Shown here: positions 1 to 8,273 of the stretch, one piece after another | How the letters are laid out: every line of letters starts with the position of its first letter | Numbering within the stretch: the first letter of the stretch is position 1 | Assembly: GCA_002899765.1 (NCBI GenBank) | Contig: PPDH01000033.1 | Location: forward strand, 1-32,284 | Direction of reading: 5' to 3' | Source: Sulfurimonas sp. | Lineage (GTDB): Bacteria; Campylobacterota; Campylobacteria; Campylobacterales; Sulfurimonadaceae | Length of the DNA: 32,284 bases | Position numbers and translations under genes: made by a program | Notes under the pieces: model-generated | What the model saw: the letters and a program-made list of their open reading frames with translations, nothing else | Told to the model about the DNA's origin: nothing | Database searches by the model: none

Positions 1-1
1 C

Positions 2-1168
2 ATAATTGATATTTTTAGAAGATTTGGATTTCGTGACAACAGAAACAAAAATCGTCTTTTCTTTTTAGTCGAAGCGGTTGGCATGGAGGAGATTAGGAGA
101 GCGATTTGCCAAAATGCGGGAATTGATTTTGCGCGCGGAGGCGAGACTATGACAAAGCTTGATTTTAACGACCCAGACCACGGACGTGTGCAGCTTAGAG
201 ATGGTACTCTCGGCGTTCACATGGTTGTTCCTGCAGGTATCTTTAGCGGAAGCGATTTGTTAAGTGTGGCAGACGTAAGTGAAAAATATGGAGACGGCGA
301 GATAAGATTTGATATAGAGCAGAGCATTTACGTTCTGGGTGTAAAAGAAGTGAACTTACTATTGTCTGAGCCGCTCTTTAAAAAATACAAAAGCGTCGAT
401 TCACCATACAAAAATCATTTAATAGCATGTGCAGGCTCACAACACTGTGCATTTGGAGTGATTGAGAACAAAAGTGATTCTATAAAAATGGCGGAGTATC
501 TGGAGCAAAAAGTACCTCTTCATGAAGGACGAGTACGCATGTATTGGTCAGGATGTGTTAAAGGGTGCGGTCTGCATGGTCTGGGTGACATCGGTTTTGA
601 GGGCTGCAAAGTCAAAGTAAACGGGGAAATGGAGGGTGGTGTAAATATCTCTCTTGGCGGAAAAATCACAAGTGAGGGTTTAGAAGGATATGCAGTCGTT
701 AAATCGGCTCCGCTGCGGTATGCACATTTTTATGTAGAGACTTTGATGCTTGAGTACAAAAGAGTTAAAAATCCATATGAGAGTTTTGAGCTGTTTCATG
801 AGCGTATTTTAAAGCTTTATACTCCGGCTTTTATCGGTTTTGTAATGAAACTCGGGGCGTACATGAGAGATAAAAATATAAACATTGAGATAGGTTTTAG
901 TGAGAAAGTAAACACGGGAAAAAATGAGGAATTTGAGGTTTTTGAACTTGGACGTAAACTCTATTATAAGTTAAGCGGCAGCGAGGCATATTCGGCGTAT
1001 GAGAGATTTACAAATACTCTAAAGAACGAAAAACTTCAAGATATCCGTATGTTTACACCACATGTAGATGAAAATCTCTCCATTTTATGTGAGAGAATTT
1101 TAGATACAAAAGAGCAAAATAGGGCAGTGGTTTTTTCAGAGCTTGAAGAGTTGATTTTGCTCTCTTAA
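2..1168 (+). CDS. Nitrite/sulfite reductase, siroheme and 4Fe-4S hemoprotein, 5' end outside window
   Basis: Open reading continues to the left edge without a stop, so the ATG at 83 is internal and the true start lies upstream; codons from base 2 read IIDIFRRFGFRDNRNKNR, a typical segment of the family. The protein carries the siroheme/4Fe-4S ligand pattern CX5C (Cys codons at 428 and 446) followed by CX3C (554 and 566, in SGCVKGCG). Family knowledge: six-electron reduction of nitrite to ammonia or sulfite to sulfide, cytoplasmic, ferredoxin- or NAD(P)H-linked. Which substrate applies cannot be settled from the visible part. It converges on the molybdate block with only 10 bases between stop codons. 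The visible 388 codons are roughly two thirds of a usual ~520-600 residue protein. Confidence 0.85.
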   Translation: MIDIFRRFGFRDNRNKNRLFFLVEAVGMEEIRRAICQNAGIDFARGGETMTKLDFNDPDHGRVQLRDGTLGVHMVVPAGIFSGSDLLSVADVSEKYGDGEIRFDIEQSIYVLGVKEVNLLLSEPLFKKYKSVDSPYKNHLIACAGSQHCAFGVIENKSDSIKMAEYLEQKVPLHEGRVRMYWSGCVKGCGLHGLGDIGFEGCKVKVNGEMEGGVNISLGGKITSEGLEGYAVVKSAPLRYAHFYVETLMLEYKRVKNPYESFELFHERILKLYTPAFIGFVMKLGAYMRDKNINIEIGFSEKVNTGKNEEFEVFELGRKLYYKLSGSEAYSAYERFTNTLKNEKLQDIRMFTPHVDENLSILCERILDTKEQNRAVVFSELEELILLS

Positions 1169-1178
1169 GTCAAAAAAA

Positions 1179-1574
1179 TTACAATATCTGCAGTGTTATT
1201 TCACTTGCCTTTACAACCCATCTAAACTCATCGCCTATTTTGCATTTTAGTCCATGAAGTGCGCCTTTGGTGATGAGCGCGTTGATGTCATATCCTAAAA
1301 AATCAAGTGTAATATTTGCAAGAAGTTTTCCATTTTCTATGTGGGTGATTTTTGAGATAAATGAATTTCTCTCACTCACAATAGAGTCCGTAGTTGCAAG
1401 AGTAACCTCTGTCTCTTTAAATATAAGATGTACATCCATCCCGACTTCCAGCCGATTTTCATCCCCGTTTTCAAGCAGCATAGAGTTTAAAAGCTGCCCC
1501 TTGACATCCATAAAAACAAGCATCAAGCTATCACTTTGTTTGATGGAGACAATATTTCCCTTTAAGATATTCAT
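1179..1574 (-). CDS. Stand-alone TOBE (Mop-like) molybdate/tungstate-binding protein
   Basis: 131 residues made of two consecutive TOBE/Mop-like units: residues 1-65 (begins MNILKGNIVSIKQSDS) and 66-131 (begins VSERNSFISKITHIENGK), each with the K-G-x-I/V beta-strand opening usual for this fold. Such di-Mop proteins bind molybdate or tungstate oxyanions in the cytoplasm and are thought to store or hand over the metal. Its ATG overlaps the TGA of the modD gene (ATGA at 1571-1574), so the two are translationally coupled, and it is the last gene of the mod operon. It has no DNA-binding domain, so it is not a second ModE. A molbindin-like role is inferred from fold and context. Confidence 0.75.
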   Translation of the reverse strand: MNILKGNIVSIKQSDSLMLVFMDVKGQLLNSMLLENGDENRLEVGMDVHLIFKETEVTLATTDSIVSERNSFISKITHIENGKLLANITLDFLGYDINALITKGALHGLKCKIGDEFRWVVKASEITLQIL

Positions 1575-2404
1575 CTGTCGGCTCCTTTGAGTGCAGCACG
1601 CATCTGCACTTTTATATCAAGCGGTTTTGCATGGTAGGGTGAGGATGTAACTATGAGATCAACTCCTGTTTTTGCAAACTCTGAAATATTTTTAACATTT
1701 ATGCCGCCTGTTGCAGAGACGGTAATATTTTTAAACTCTTTTTTAAGAGCAACACACTCTTTAAGCATCTCAAAATCCATCTTTTCGCACTGTAGTATAT
1801 CCGCACCCAAAGAGGCAAAATAACGGGCATCTTCAAGGTTTTTTACCTCTACTGTTATTTTTTTTTCTATAAACTTTTTCTTGATAGTCTTAAAGCTTCT
1901 CTCTAGTTCTTGCTTGTCGCTAAGAAATGCCAAATGTTGCTCAAAGATTAAAATCGAATCATAGAGTCCAAGCCGATGAGGTGTCCCGCCTCCATCCATG
2001 ACCGCTTTTAACATGAGCTCTTTTGAACCAGTGAAATTTTTTCTTGTTGTAGTTATGGCAATGTCTGGATTGATGGCTTTTGCAAGTTGGAGCATTTTGT
2101 CTGTATAGGTAGCGATACCGCTCATATACTCAAAGATATTTTGAGATATTTTCCAAGCATGATGAAGCGATTTTGCATTTCCGCTACACTCCAAAATAGC
2201 CTCATCTTTAGCTACCGTATCGCCGTTTTTTTTCAAAAATCTATATTTTAAGCTACACTTTTTTACAATCTTTTGTACTTCATCACAGCCACTGAGAATT
2301 ATCTCACTCTTTGGAGCAAAACTCATAAAACCCTCTTTGCCACCGATTTCTAATCCAGAAGTTGTCAAGTCAAAATAGCCGCCGTCTTCAAATAATAAAT
2401 CCAT
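1571..2404 (-). CDS. modD: ModD-type quinolinate phosphoribosyltransferase-like protein
   Basis: 277 residues with the nicotinate-nucleotide pyrophosphorylase (NadC) fold signature: an N-terminal half-barrel followed by TTTRKNFTGSKELMLKAV (about residues 119-136), AVMDGGGTPHRLGLYDSILI, and a C-terminal barrel with LGADILQCEKM and SATGGINVKNI. NadC makes nicotinate mononucleotide from quinolinate and PRPP, but genes of this subgroup embedded in molybdate operons are called ModD and their substrate is unsettled. Here it lies 14 bases after modC and overlaps the TOBE gene, which supports the ModD assignment rather than NAD synthesis. No nadA or nadB neighbour is present. Confidence 0.8.
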   Translation of the reverse strand: MDLLFEDGGYFDLTTSGLEIGGKEGFMSFAPKSEIILSGCDEVQKIVKKCSLKYRFLKKNGDTVAKDEAILECSGNAKSLHHAWKISQNIFEYMSGIATYTDKMLQLAKAINPDIAITTTRKNFTGSKELMLKAVMDGGGTPHRLGLYDSILIFEQHLAFLSDKQELERSFKTIKKKFIEKKITVEVKNLEDARYFASLGADILQCEKMDFEMLKECVALKKEFKNITVSATGGINVKNISEFAKTGVDLIVTSSPYHAKPLDIKVQMRAALKGADR

Positions 2405-2418
2405 TTTTATACCTTTGT

Positions 2419-3291
2419 CTAAATCTTTGTCAAAATCGGGTTAAATGCTTTGCTTGAGAGCAGTATCTTATCGCCGATATTTAGATTTTGTATGTCTCGC
2501 TTTACGGCGGTCACTTTGACTATCTCATTGTGTGCTAGAACTTCTACAACATATAAAATATCGCTTTTTTTGATGCTTAGAACCTCTCCCACTATTTTAA
2601 ATTTACCGCTTAGATTTTGATTTGCAAAGACTTCGCTTGGAGTTCCTTCATCTGTAATATTTCCTAAAGCTATTTTAAATACGCGGTTACAGAGACGAAA
2701 AACTTCGCTTATATCATGACTAACCAAAATAGAGGTGATGTCAAACTTTTTGTGAATCACATGTAGTTCGTCTTGAAGTTTGAGTCTCATAGCACTGTCT
2801 AACGCCGAGAGCGGTTCGTCAAGCAGAAGCATTTTTGGGTTTGTCATAAGTGTCCTAGCAACCGCAACCCGCTGTTTTTGTCCGCCGCTTAGGTGTTCGG
2901 GTTTCATAGATGAGAGGTTTTCTATCTCCATCATCTGTAAAATCTCATCTACTTTTTTGCTCTTTTTTGTATCACTTAGAGCAAACTCAAGATTTTGTCT
3001 AACCGTCATATTAGGAAATAGCGCATAGTCTTGAAATACAAAGCCCACGTTTCTTTTTTGCGGCGGGAGATTTATTTTTTTGGAGCTGTCAAACCAGACT
3101 ACATCGTCGACGATTATCGTTCCGCTTTGAGGCATCTCAAGCCCCGCAATGATTCTTAAAAGCGTAGTTTTTCCGCTTCCGCTTTTTCCAAAGAGAGTCA
3201 AAAAATCGCCGCTCTTTATCTCTTTGTCAACTCTTAAATCTATCGTTCCGTCTGCCGTATTCAAGGGTTTTGTTATGTTTATGCGTATCAT
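2419..3291 (-). CDS. modC: Molybdate ABC transporter ATP-binding protein
   Basis: 290-residue ATPase that powers molybdate or tungstate import. Visible motifs are Walker A GKSGSGKTT (residues 35-43), Q-loop FQDYALFP (86-93), ABC signature LSGGQKQR (134-141), Walker B MLLLDEP (154-160) and the switch histidine in LVSHD. Residues from about 230 to 290 form a single TOBE unit (GEVLSIKKSDILYVVEVLA). It is shorter than the ~350-residue enterobacterial ModC, which has a longer C-terminal regulatory region; the separate TOBE protein downstream may compensate (inference). Its ATG overlaps the modB TGA as ATGA (3288-3291), the usual permease-ATPase coupling. Confidence 0.93.
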   Translation of the reverse strand: MIRINITKPLNTADGTIDLRVDKEIKSGDFLTLFGKSGSGKTTLLRIIAGLEMPQSGTIIVDDVVWFDSSKKINLPPQKRNVGFVFQDYALFPNMTVRQNLEFALSDTKKSKKVDEILQMMEIENLSSMKPEHLSGGQKQRVAVARTLMTNPKMLLLDEPLSALDSAMRLKLQDELHVIHKKFDITSILVSHDISEVFRLCNRVFKIALGNITDEGTPSEVFANQNLSGKFKIVGEVLSIKKSDILYVVEVLAHNEIVKVTAVKRDIQNLNIGDKILLSSKAFNPILTKI

Positions 3292-3968
3292 CTAAATTCA
3301 CTTTTTATCATAGATTTATTGATAGCATAGACAAAGAGTAAAATAACAAAAGAGATAATAAAGAGCGTCAATGCGTATTGATTTGCAAGTCCGTAGTTAA
3401 GCGCTTCGACTTCGTCATATATGGCGATACTCGCTACTTTTGTCTCTCCTGCTATATTTCCGCCTATCATCAAAACAACTCCAAACTCCCCCACTGTGTG
3501 CGCAAAAGTGATAACCGCACCAGTCAGAAGTGATGTTTTGATATTTGGTAAAAGTACAAACCAAAGAGTTTGAAATTTGCTTTTTCCTAAGATATACGAA
3601 GCCTCTTGAAGTGACTTACTCAAAGCACTAAATCCGCTTTGAATAGGATGCACCATAAAAGGCAAACTAAAAATAATAGACGCCACAATAAGCCCCTCAA
3701 AGCTAAATACAAGTCTCAGACCAAAACTCTCATCCAGCCAAGCGCCAAAAGAGTTTTTTGGACTAAATGCCAAAAGCAGATAAAATCCAAGCACGGAGGG
3801 AGGCAGTACCAATGGCATAGATACTATCGCTTCAAGTGCTGGTTTGAATTTTGACTTTGTTTGAGAGAGGTAATATCCTAATGGAATACTGATACATAAA
3901 AGTATTAGTGTAGTAATTGCCGCAAGCTCAAAAGTCAGCTTCATTGTTTGGAAAAATGATTCATCCAT
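3288..3968 (-). CDS. modB: Molybdate ABC transporter permease
   Basis: 226-residue inner-membrane permease with about five or six hydrophobic spans (for example ELAAITTLILLCISIPLGYY near the N-terminus and YALTLFIISFVILLFVYAI near the C-terminus). The cytoplasmic coupling loop EASYILGKSKFQTLWFVLLP matches the EAA motif that contacts the ATPase. It carries the family signature SMPLVLPPSVLGFYLL. It forms the membrane channel for molybdate or tungstate delivered by ModA. The gene is 37 bases downstream of modA and overlaps modC by four bases. Length is normal for ModB. Confidence 0.93.
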   Translation of the reverse strand: MDESFFQTMKLTFELAAITTLILLCISIPLGYYLSQTKSKFKPALEAIVSMPLVLPPSVLGFYLLLAFSPKNSFGAWLDESFGLRLVFSFEGLIVASIIFSLPFMVHPIQSGFSALSKSLQEASYILGKSKFQTLWFVLLPNIKTSLLTGAVITFAHTVGEFGVVLMIGGNIAGETKVASIAIYDEVEALNYGLANQYALTLFIISFVILLFVYAINKSMIKSEFR

Positions 3969-4005
3969 GTTTGTACTCTTTTATACTAAATTTATGCAAA
4001 ATTAA

Positions 4006-4743
4006 TCATTTTACTTTTGTAAACCCATACTTCTCAAAACTGTTTTGCGCGGTCTCTGATAGCAGAAAGTCACCGAACTTTTGAGCCAAAGGCTTCTTTT
4101 TTGCATGTTTTGTCAAAACAAATGCTTGTCTCATGGGGGAGTATTTACTTTGGTCTATGAGTTGATATTCACTCTCTTTTTTTGTTGTTTTGATAAGGGA
4201 AAATGCTACAAGACCGATGTCTGCGGCTCCGCTGTCTACAAACTGAACACTTTGGGCGATATTGTCTCCAAGGACAAGTTTCTCTTTTGCCGCATCCTCT
4301 AAAGCGTAGTTTTTAAGGATCTCCATTGCAGCGGCTCCGTAAGGGGCGAGCCTGGGGTTTGCTATAGAGAGATGTTTTACTTTTTTATCTTTTATAGCTT
4401 CAAGTCCTTTTTTTACTATCTCTTCATCATGACTAAAGAGTGCGACCGCTCCCATCGCATAGACTAACGGCTCTGTTATCGCATTGCCGTCGCTGGCTAT
4501 TTTTTGAGGATATTTGCTATCGGCAGCTATAAAAACATCATACTCAAACCCGTTTGTAAACTGTGCATAGGCTTTTCCAGTAGCAGAATAAATCACGACA
4601 ATCTCATCTTTTGGGTTGTGCTTTTTAAACTCCTCGGTTATCTCTTGCATAGCGAGTTTTGTACTGCTTGCCGCAAAAACTTTGATAGTGTCGGCAGACA
4701 AACTCATACTTAAAATCATTAAACCTAAGATTATTTTTTTCAT
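4006..4743 (-). CDS. modA: Molybdate/tungstate periplasmic binding protein
   Basis: 245 residues starting with a signal peptide (MKKIILGLMILSMSLSADT; cleavage likely after the Ala near residue 17). The mature part shows ModA hallmarks: FAASSTKLAMQEI with the Ser pair that binds the oxyanion, YSATGKAYAQ, FDVFIAADSKYPQK, and SGAADIGLVAFSL. It captures molybdate or tungstate in the periplasm and passes it to ModB. The start follows the porin gene by 9 bases, so the two are almost certainly on one transcript. Selectivity between molybdate and tungstate cannot be read from these motifs. Confidence 0.93.
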   Translation of the reverse strand: MKKIILGLMILSMSLSADTIKVFAASSTKLAMQEITEEFKKHNPKDEIVVIYSATGKAYAQFTNGFEYDVFIAADSKYPQKIASDGNAITEPLVYAMGAVALFSHDEEIVKKGLEAIKDKKVKHLSIANPRLAPYGAAAMEILKNYALEDAAKEKLVLGDNIAQSVQFVDSGAADIGLVAFSLIKTTKKESEYQLIDQSKYSPMRQAFVLTKHAKKKPLAQKFGDFLLSETAQNSFEKYGFTKVK

Positions 4744-4752
4744 CTTTAATCC

Positions 4753-6204
4753 TTAAAATAGATAGTTCAACTCAAAACGAGCATCCAACGAATCCGTATC
4801 AATCTTTTTGGTATCTGCATATCCTAGTCTTAAACGCCATTGCAGGTCAATAAAAGAGGGTATGTTTTGAATAAATCCCACGTAATAGAAGTTTTCATCA
4901 AATTGTCCTTTTGATTCATCGGCATCCGTATGAAGTATGGAAAGCTGAGTAACTATATCTTTATACGCTCCCGCTTGATTGGAGTTAATCATAAGCTCTG
5001 CGCGGTAACTTTTGGTGTTTGCTATCCAGTTGTATCTTGCCATAGAACGCGTATAGCCTGCGGTAGGAAATCCTCTCCATGGAGTTACTAAATCAGCTTC
5101 ATCAAGTACTTGTGAATAGCCCAAATTTAATTTTAAATTTTTATAAACTCCTACCAAACGAGCCGCTATCATCTGAGAATCAAGTGAAGCAGGGTCTTTA
5201 TATCCAGTAGTAGTACCGTCGTAAGCTGCTCCGCCGACGCTTCCTGCTCCGTTATCAAACTGTTTTATGTATCTGACTCCGGGAGAGAGCATAAAGCCGT
5301 CAAATTTCATTTTGTAATTAAGCTCTCCCATTGCTTGGCTTAAAAGTTCCGGCACATTATAAAAAGAGGCATTTATAGTGAGGTTTTCTACGGATTTGTT
5401 TTGAATATCTCCTGTTATTAGAGGTGCATCGGTATCTTTACCTGCAGCCTTTAGAGCCGTATATGACAAGCCTTTGTGCATAGCCGAATCATCGTTAGCG
5501 TTCCATGTAGATTTGTTAGCCGTATCTGAGTTGTCATACATCAAAACGGAGTGTGAAGAGGTATGGTCTCTTAGCTTCTGTTTTGTCAAGTACGCGATTT
5601 TTACGCTTGTTTGAGGAAGAGATTTATTCTCAATTAAAGCGCCGTCAAAAGTGTTGGGAATCATCTTAGTATCGTTTGACTTTGTATAAAAAGTCTCTAC
5701 AAGCTGACGACCTAAGCGAATTTCTGTTTTTGGCAGACCTTTATAACTGATATAAGCCTGACCTAAGACCGCCATGGATTTATCGCCGCCCGTCGCAAAA
5801 TCGTAGCGGCTTAGCACGTCTTTACCTGATTTTAAACTAGTTACAGGATCATCATCCTCATCAAAAAAGGCTTTTGAGTAGTAAAGACCTGCAGTAAAAT
5901 CCACATCGCCCAGAGTCGCTGTTTTGTAGACAAGAGAGCCGCCTATAGCGGTTATAATATTAGAATTTTGAGAAGCTGTCTCTTTTTCCCAGTCGTAAAG
6001 AAAAGTGTTTGAGCGGAGTCTGCCGTAAAATATCCCTTCTTGAAACATGTCCGCTAAATTATCTACGGATTTTGGTTTTGTATTGTAACTCTCTTGATAG
6101 TTAGCTTTGAGAGTATGCTTTGAGAGACTCTCGTCTGCGTTTAATGCACATGCAGCGAGCAATACAACAACTGCAGCAGTGCTAAGTTTTGTGTTAATTT
6201 TCAT
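4753..6204 (-). CDS. Campylobacterota-type outer-membrane porin located in the mod operon
   Basis: 483 residues with an N-terminal signal peptide (MKINTKLSTAAVVVLLAACALNADE), a conserved-looking segment LADMFQEGIFYGRLRSNTFLYDW near residues 50-70, alternating beta-strand character throughout, and a C-terminal strand ending in FELNYLF, whose terminal Phe is the usual outer-membrane insertion signal. This matches the OprD-like porin family common in Sulfurimonas and relatives. It sits between modE and modA on the same strand, 9 bases from modA, which suggests a channel for molybdate or tungstate across the outer membrane; that substrate is inferred from context only. The Cys in ACALN resembles a weak lipobox, but the beta-barrel features favour a soluble-type signal peptide. 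Confidence 0.82.
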   Translation of the reverse strand: MKINTKLSTAAVVVLLAACALNADESLSKHTLKANYQESYNTKPKSVDNLADMFQEGIFYGRLRSNTFLYDWEKETASQNSNIITAIGGSLVYKTATLGDVDFTAGLYYSKAFFDEDDDPVTSLKSGKDVLSRYDFATGGDKSMAVLGQAYISYKGLPKTEIRLGRQLVETFYTKSNDTKMIPNTFDGALIENKSLPQTSVKIAYLTKQKLRDHTSSHSVLMYDNSDTANKSTWNANDDSAMHKGLSYTALKAAGKDTDAPLITGDIQNKSVENLTINASFYNVPELLSQAMGELNYKMKFDGFMLSPGVRYIKQFDNGAGSVGGAAYDGTTTGYKDPASLDSQMIAARLVGVYKNLKLNLGYSQVLDEADLVTPWRGFPTAGYTRSMARYNWIANTKSYRAELMINSNQAGAYKDIVTQLSILHTDADESKGQFDENFYYVGFIQNIPSFIDLQWRLRLGYADTKKIDTDSLDARFELNYLF

Positions 6205-6290
6205 AAATTTTCCTTTAATGTAATTTTAATTTGTTATACTTTTATCGCTTCTTCCAAAGCACTTGTCTTGCAGTTACCGCTGCAAGGCTT

Positions 6291-6308
6291 TTAGTTTTTA
6301 TCTCTCAT
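6291..6308 (-). CDS. Putative five-codon leader ORF (MRDKN)
   Basis: ATG-AGA-GAT-AAA-AAC-TAA lies four bases after a full GGAGG ribosome site and 5 bases before a 7-bp hairpin in the porin-mod leader. Perfect GGAGG sequences are uncommon here, so the placement is notable. It could be a true leader peptide, a ribosome standby site, or chance. No family can be assigned to five residues. Confidence 0.3.
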   Translation of the reverse strand: MRDKN

Positions 6309-6329
6309 CTGACCTCCGACTTTTAATTT

Positions 6330-6352
6330 TCGTAATAAAAAATTCATAACGA
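6330..6352. promoter_or_regulatory. Candidate ModE operator upstream of porin-modABCD
   Basis: Imperfect inverted repeat: on the minus strand TCGTTAT, nine bases, ATTACGA, with one mismatch in seven base pairs. It resembles the CGTTAT/ATAACG half-sites of enterobacterial ModE operators as I remember them, although the spacing here is shorter. It begins just past the modE stop codon and about 130 bases before the porin start, a reasonable place for molybdate-dependent control of the transport genes. Confidence 0.35.
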
Positions 6353-6359
6353 TAATTTT

Positions 6360-7151
6360 TTACCATCTGCCTAAGATAATGCTTTTTGGTTTACAAAAAG
6401 CGCTCACCTGCATCCCGCTTTTTAGATTTAATCTCTTAAGCATCTCTATAGGCAGAGTCGAACATACCGTGTTACCGCCTTTTAGCTCAATGATAACCTC
6501 TGCATTTAAACTATCTTGTTCTATTCGGATAATTTTCCCTATGAAACGGTTCATATCGTTTTTATCAGGTGAAAATTCATCATTTAAAAGCAGAGCATTT
6601 GCTTTAAAGAGTGCATACAGCTCCATGCCTACATCAACTTCAAGAGTAGTTAACGAATCGTTTGTGATTACGGCTGTTATACTCTCTTTGTTGCCCAGTT
6701 CAAGGAAGACTCTGCTCTCAACAACGCCTCTTTGAATACTTAAAACTTTTGTCTTTAGCTGATTTCTTGCACTTATACGAATATCCATACTCTTTAAAAG
6801 ATGGATATGCCCGTTTTTTTCACTTATGCGTTTTGATAGGTTGTCTAAAAATTGTTGATGCTCTTCTTGAAGGATTTTGTAGGTGTTTATAAGCTCTTTT
6901 GCGTATTCACTCAGATGTGTTCCGCCGCCGCCTTTGCCGCCTTTAGAACTTGTAACAAGCGGAAACTCTGAGAGGTTGTTCATGGCATCTACGGCATCCC
7001 ATGCAGCTTTGTAGCTCATCTTCATAGATTTTGCCGCTTTTGTTATGGAACCATCTTTTTGGATGTGCATTAAAAGCTCCATTCGGCCTTGTCCAAGGAA
7101 GTTATGCTCTGACTTATTTATCCATAATCGCCCGTTAATACTATTTGTCAT
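6360..7151 (-). CDS. modE: ModE molybdate-responsive transcriptional regulator
   Basis: 263 residues, the usual full length. Residues ~20-110 form a LysR-like winged helix-turn-helix (MELLMHIQKDGSITKAAKSM, MSYKAAWDAVDAMNN, and the glycine-rich wing SSKGGKGGGGTHLSEYAKEL). Residues ~125-263 are two TOBE domains that bind molybdate or tungstate (starting RISARNQLKTKVLSIQRG, and MNRFIGKIIRIEQDSLNAEV). With ligand bound, ModE usually represses transport genes. It is transcribed toward the porin and mod genes. An inverted repeat in its own upstream region (7196-7219) suggests autoregulation. A possible -10, TATTAT, lies at 7185-7190 on this strand. Confidence 0.92.
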   Translation of the reverse strand: MTNSINGRLWINKSEHNFLGQGRMELLMHIQKDGSITKAAKSMKMSYKAAWDAVDAMNNLSEFPLVTSSKGGKGGGGTHLSEYAKELINTYKILQEEHQQFLDNLSKRISEKNGHIHLLKSMDIRISARNQLKTKVLSIQRGVVESRVFLELGNKESITAVITNDSLTTLEVDVGMELYALFKANALLLNDEFSPDKNDMNRFIGKIIRIEQDSLNAEVIIELKGGNTVCSTLPIEMLKRLNLKSGMQVSAFCKPKSIILGRW

Positions 7152-7195
7152 AACAACTCCTAAACTTATGCTTGAAACCGAAGTATAATAAAATA

Positions 7196-7219
7196 TATAA
7201 CGATTGTCAATCGGCTATA
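7196..7219. promoter_or_regulatory. Candidate operator between modE and pyrH
   Basis: Inverted repeat with arms TATAACGATT (7196-7205) and AATCGGCTATA (7209-7219) around GTC; the AATCG/CGATT core pairs perfectly and the outer parts pair with mismatches. It overlaps the expected -35 zone of modE and lies ~45 bases upstream of the pyrH -10. The TATAACG element is ModE-like, so ModE self-control is a reasonable guess. Confidence 0.35.
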
Positions 7220-7261
7220 ATTTTGTTATTTTCTCAAAGCAAAACAAAAGCCAATTTTAAG

Positions 7262-8007
<746 letters not shown>

Positions 8008-8035
8008 TCTTAAATTAAATGAAAAAGGATAGAAA

Positions 8036-8254
8036 ATGAGAATAGAAGAAGTAACAGCAAAGATTTTAGACAACAATCCAAGTATGGATCGTTACCAGTT
8101 GGCAATAGCTGTTTCAAAAAGAACAGATGAGCTTTTAAACGGAGCACCAAGCAGACTGAATGTTTCAAAAAACGTAAAAGTTGCAGATTTGGCTTTGATG
8201 GAGATAGCTGAGGGCCTCATAACAATTAAAGGCTTTGCAGATAATAAAAAATAA
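8036..8254 (+). CDS. rpoZ: RNA polymerase omega subunit
   Basis: 72 residues starting MRIEEVTAKILDNNPSMDRY, with the omega-family motif RYQLAIAVSKRTDELLNGA. Omega binds the beta' subunit, helps RNA polymerase assembly and forms part of one ppGpp site. A good AAGGA ribosome site precedes the ATG. It is placed between pyrH (28 bases) and spoT (19 bases), so the polymerase subunit and the ppGpp enzyme are made from one message. Length is normal for the epsilon class. Confidence 0.93.
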   Translation: MRIEEVTAKILDNNPSMDRYQLAIAVSKRTDELLNGAPSRLNVSKNVKVADLALMEIAEGLITIKGFADNKK

Positions 8255-8273
8255 TCAATTGAGTCAGGGTCAA

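Larger units (their letters stand above)
6205..6359 (-). promoter_or_regulatory. Structured leader between modE and the porin gene
   Basis: This 155-base gap, read on the minus strand, holds an inverted repeat just after modE (6330-6352), a strong Shine-Dalgarno GGAGG (6313-6317) serving a five-codon ORF (6291-6308), then a hairpin with a 7-bp stem CTTGCAG/CTGCAAG and a 6-base loop (6267-6286), and a weaker GCTT/AAGC hairpin (6247-6260), before the porin start. A clear ribosome site for the porin (AAAGGA) precedes the ATG at 6204. The arrangement suggests a separate promoter and post-transcriptional control of porin-modABCD. I do not recognise it as a known riboswitch class. Confidence 0.45.

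Noticed and set aside
1267-1590. Plus-strand ORF inside the TOBE gene
   Set aside because: Antisense shadow of a well-supported coding gene; low-complexity Ser/Phe-rich translation with no ribosome site. The same applies to other opposite-strand frames within mod, spoT, flhA and valS.
6205-6359. Known Moco riboswitch
   Set aside because: The leader is near Mo genes, but I could not match the long multi-stem consensus; only short hairpins are visible. Left as unclassified.
8235-8273. TTG start for spoT inside rpoZ
   Set aside because: It would add 13 residues (MQIIKNNQLSQGQ) unlike the family and lacks a ribosome site; the ATG at 8274 gives the usual N-terminus.
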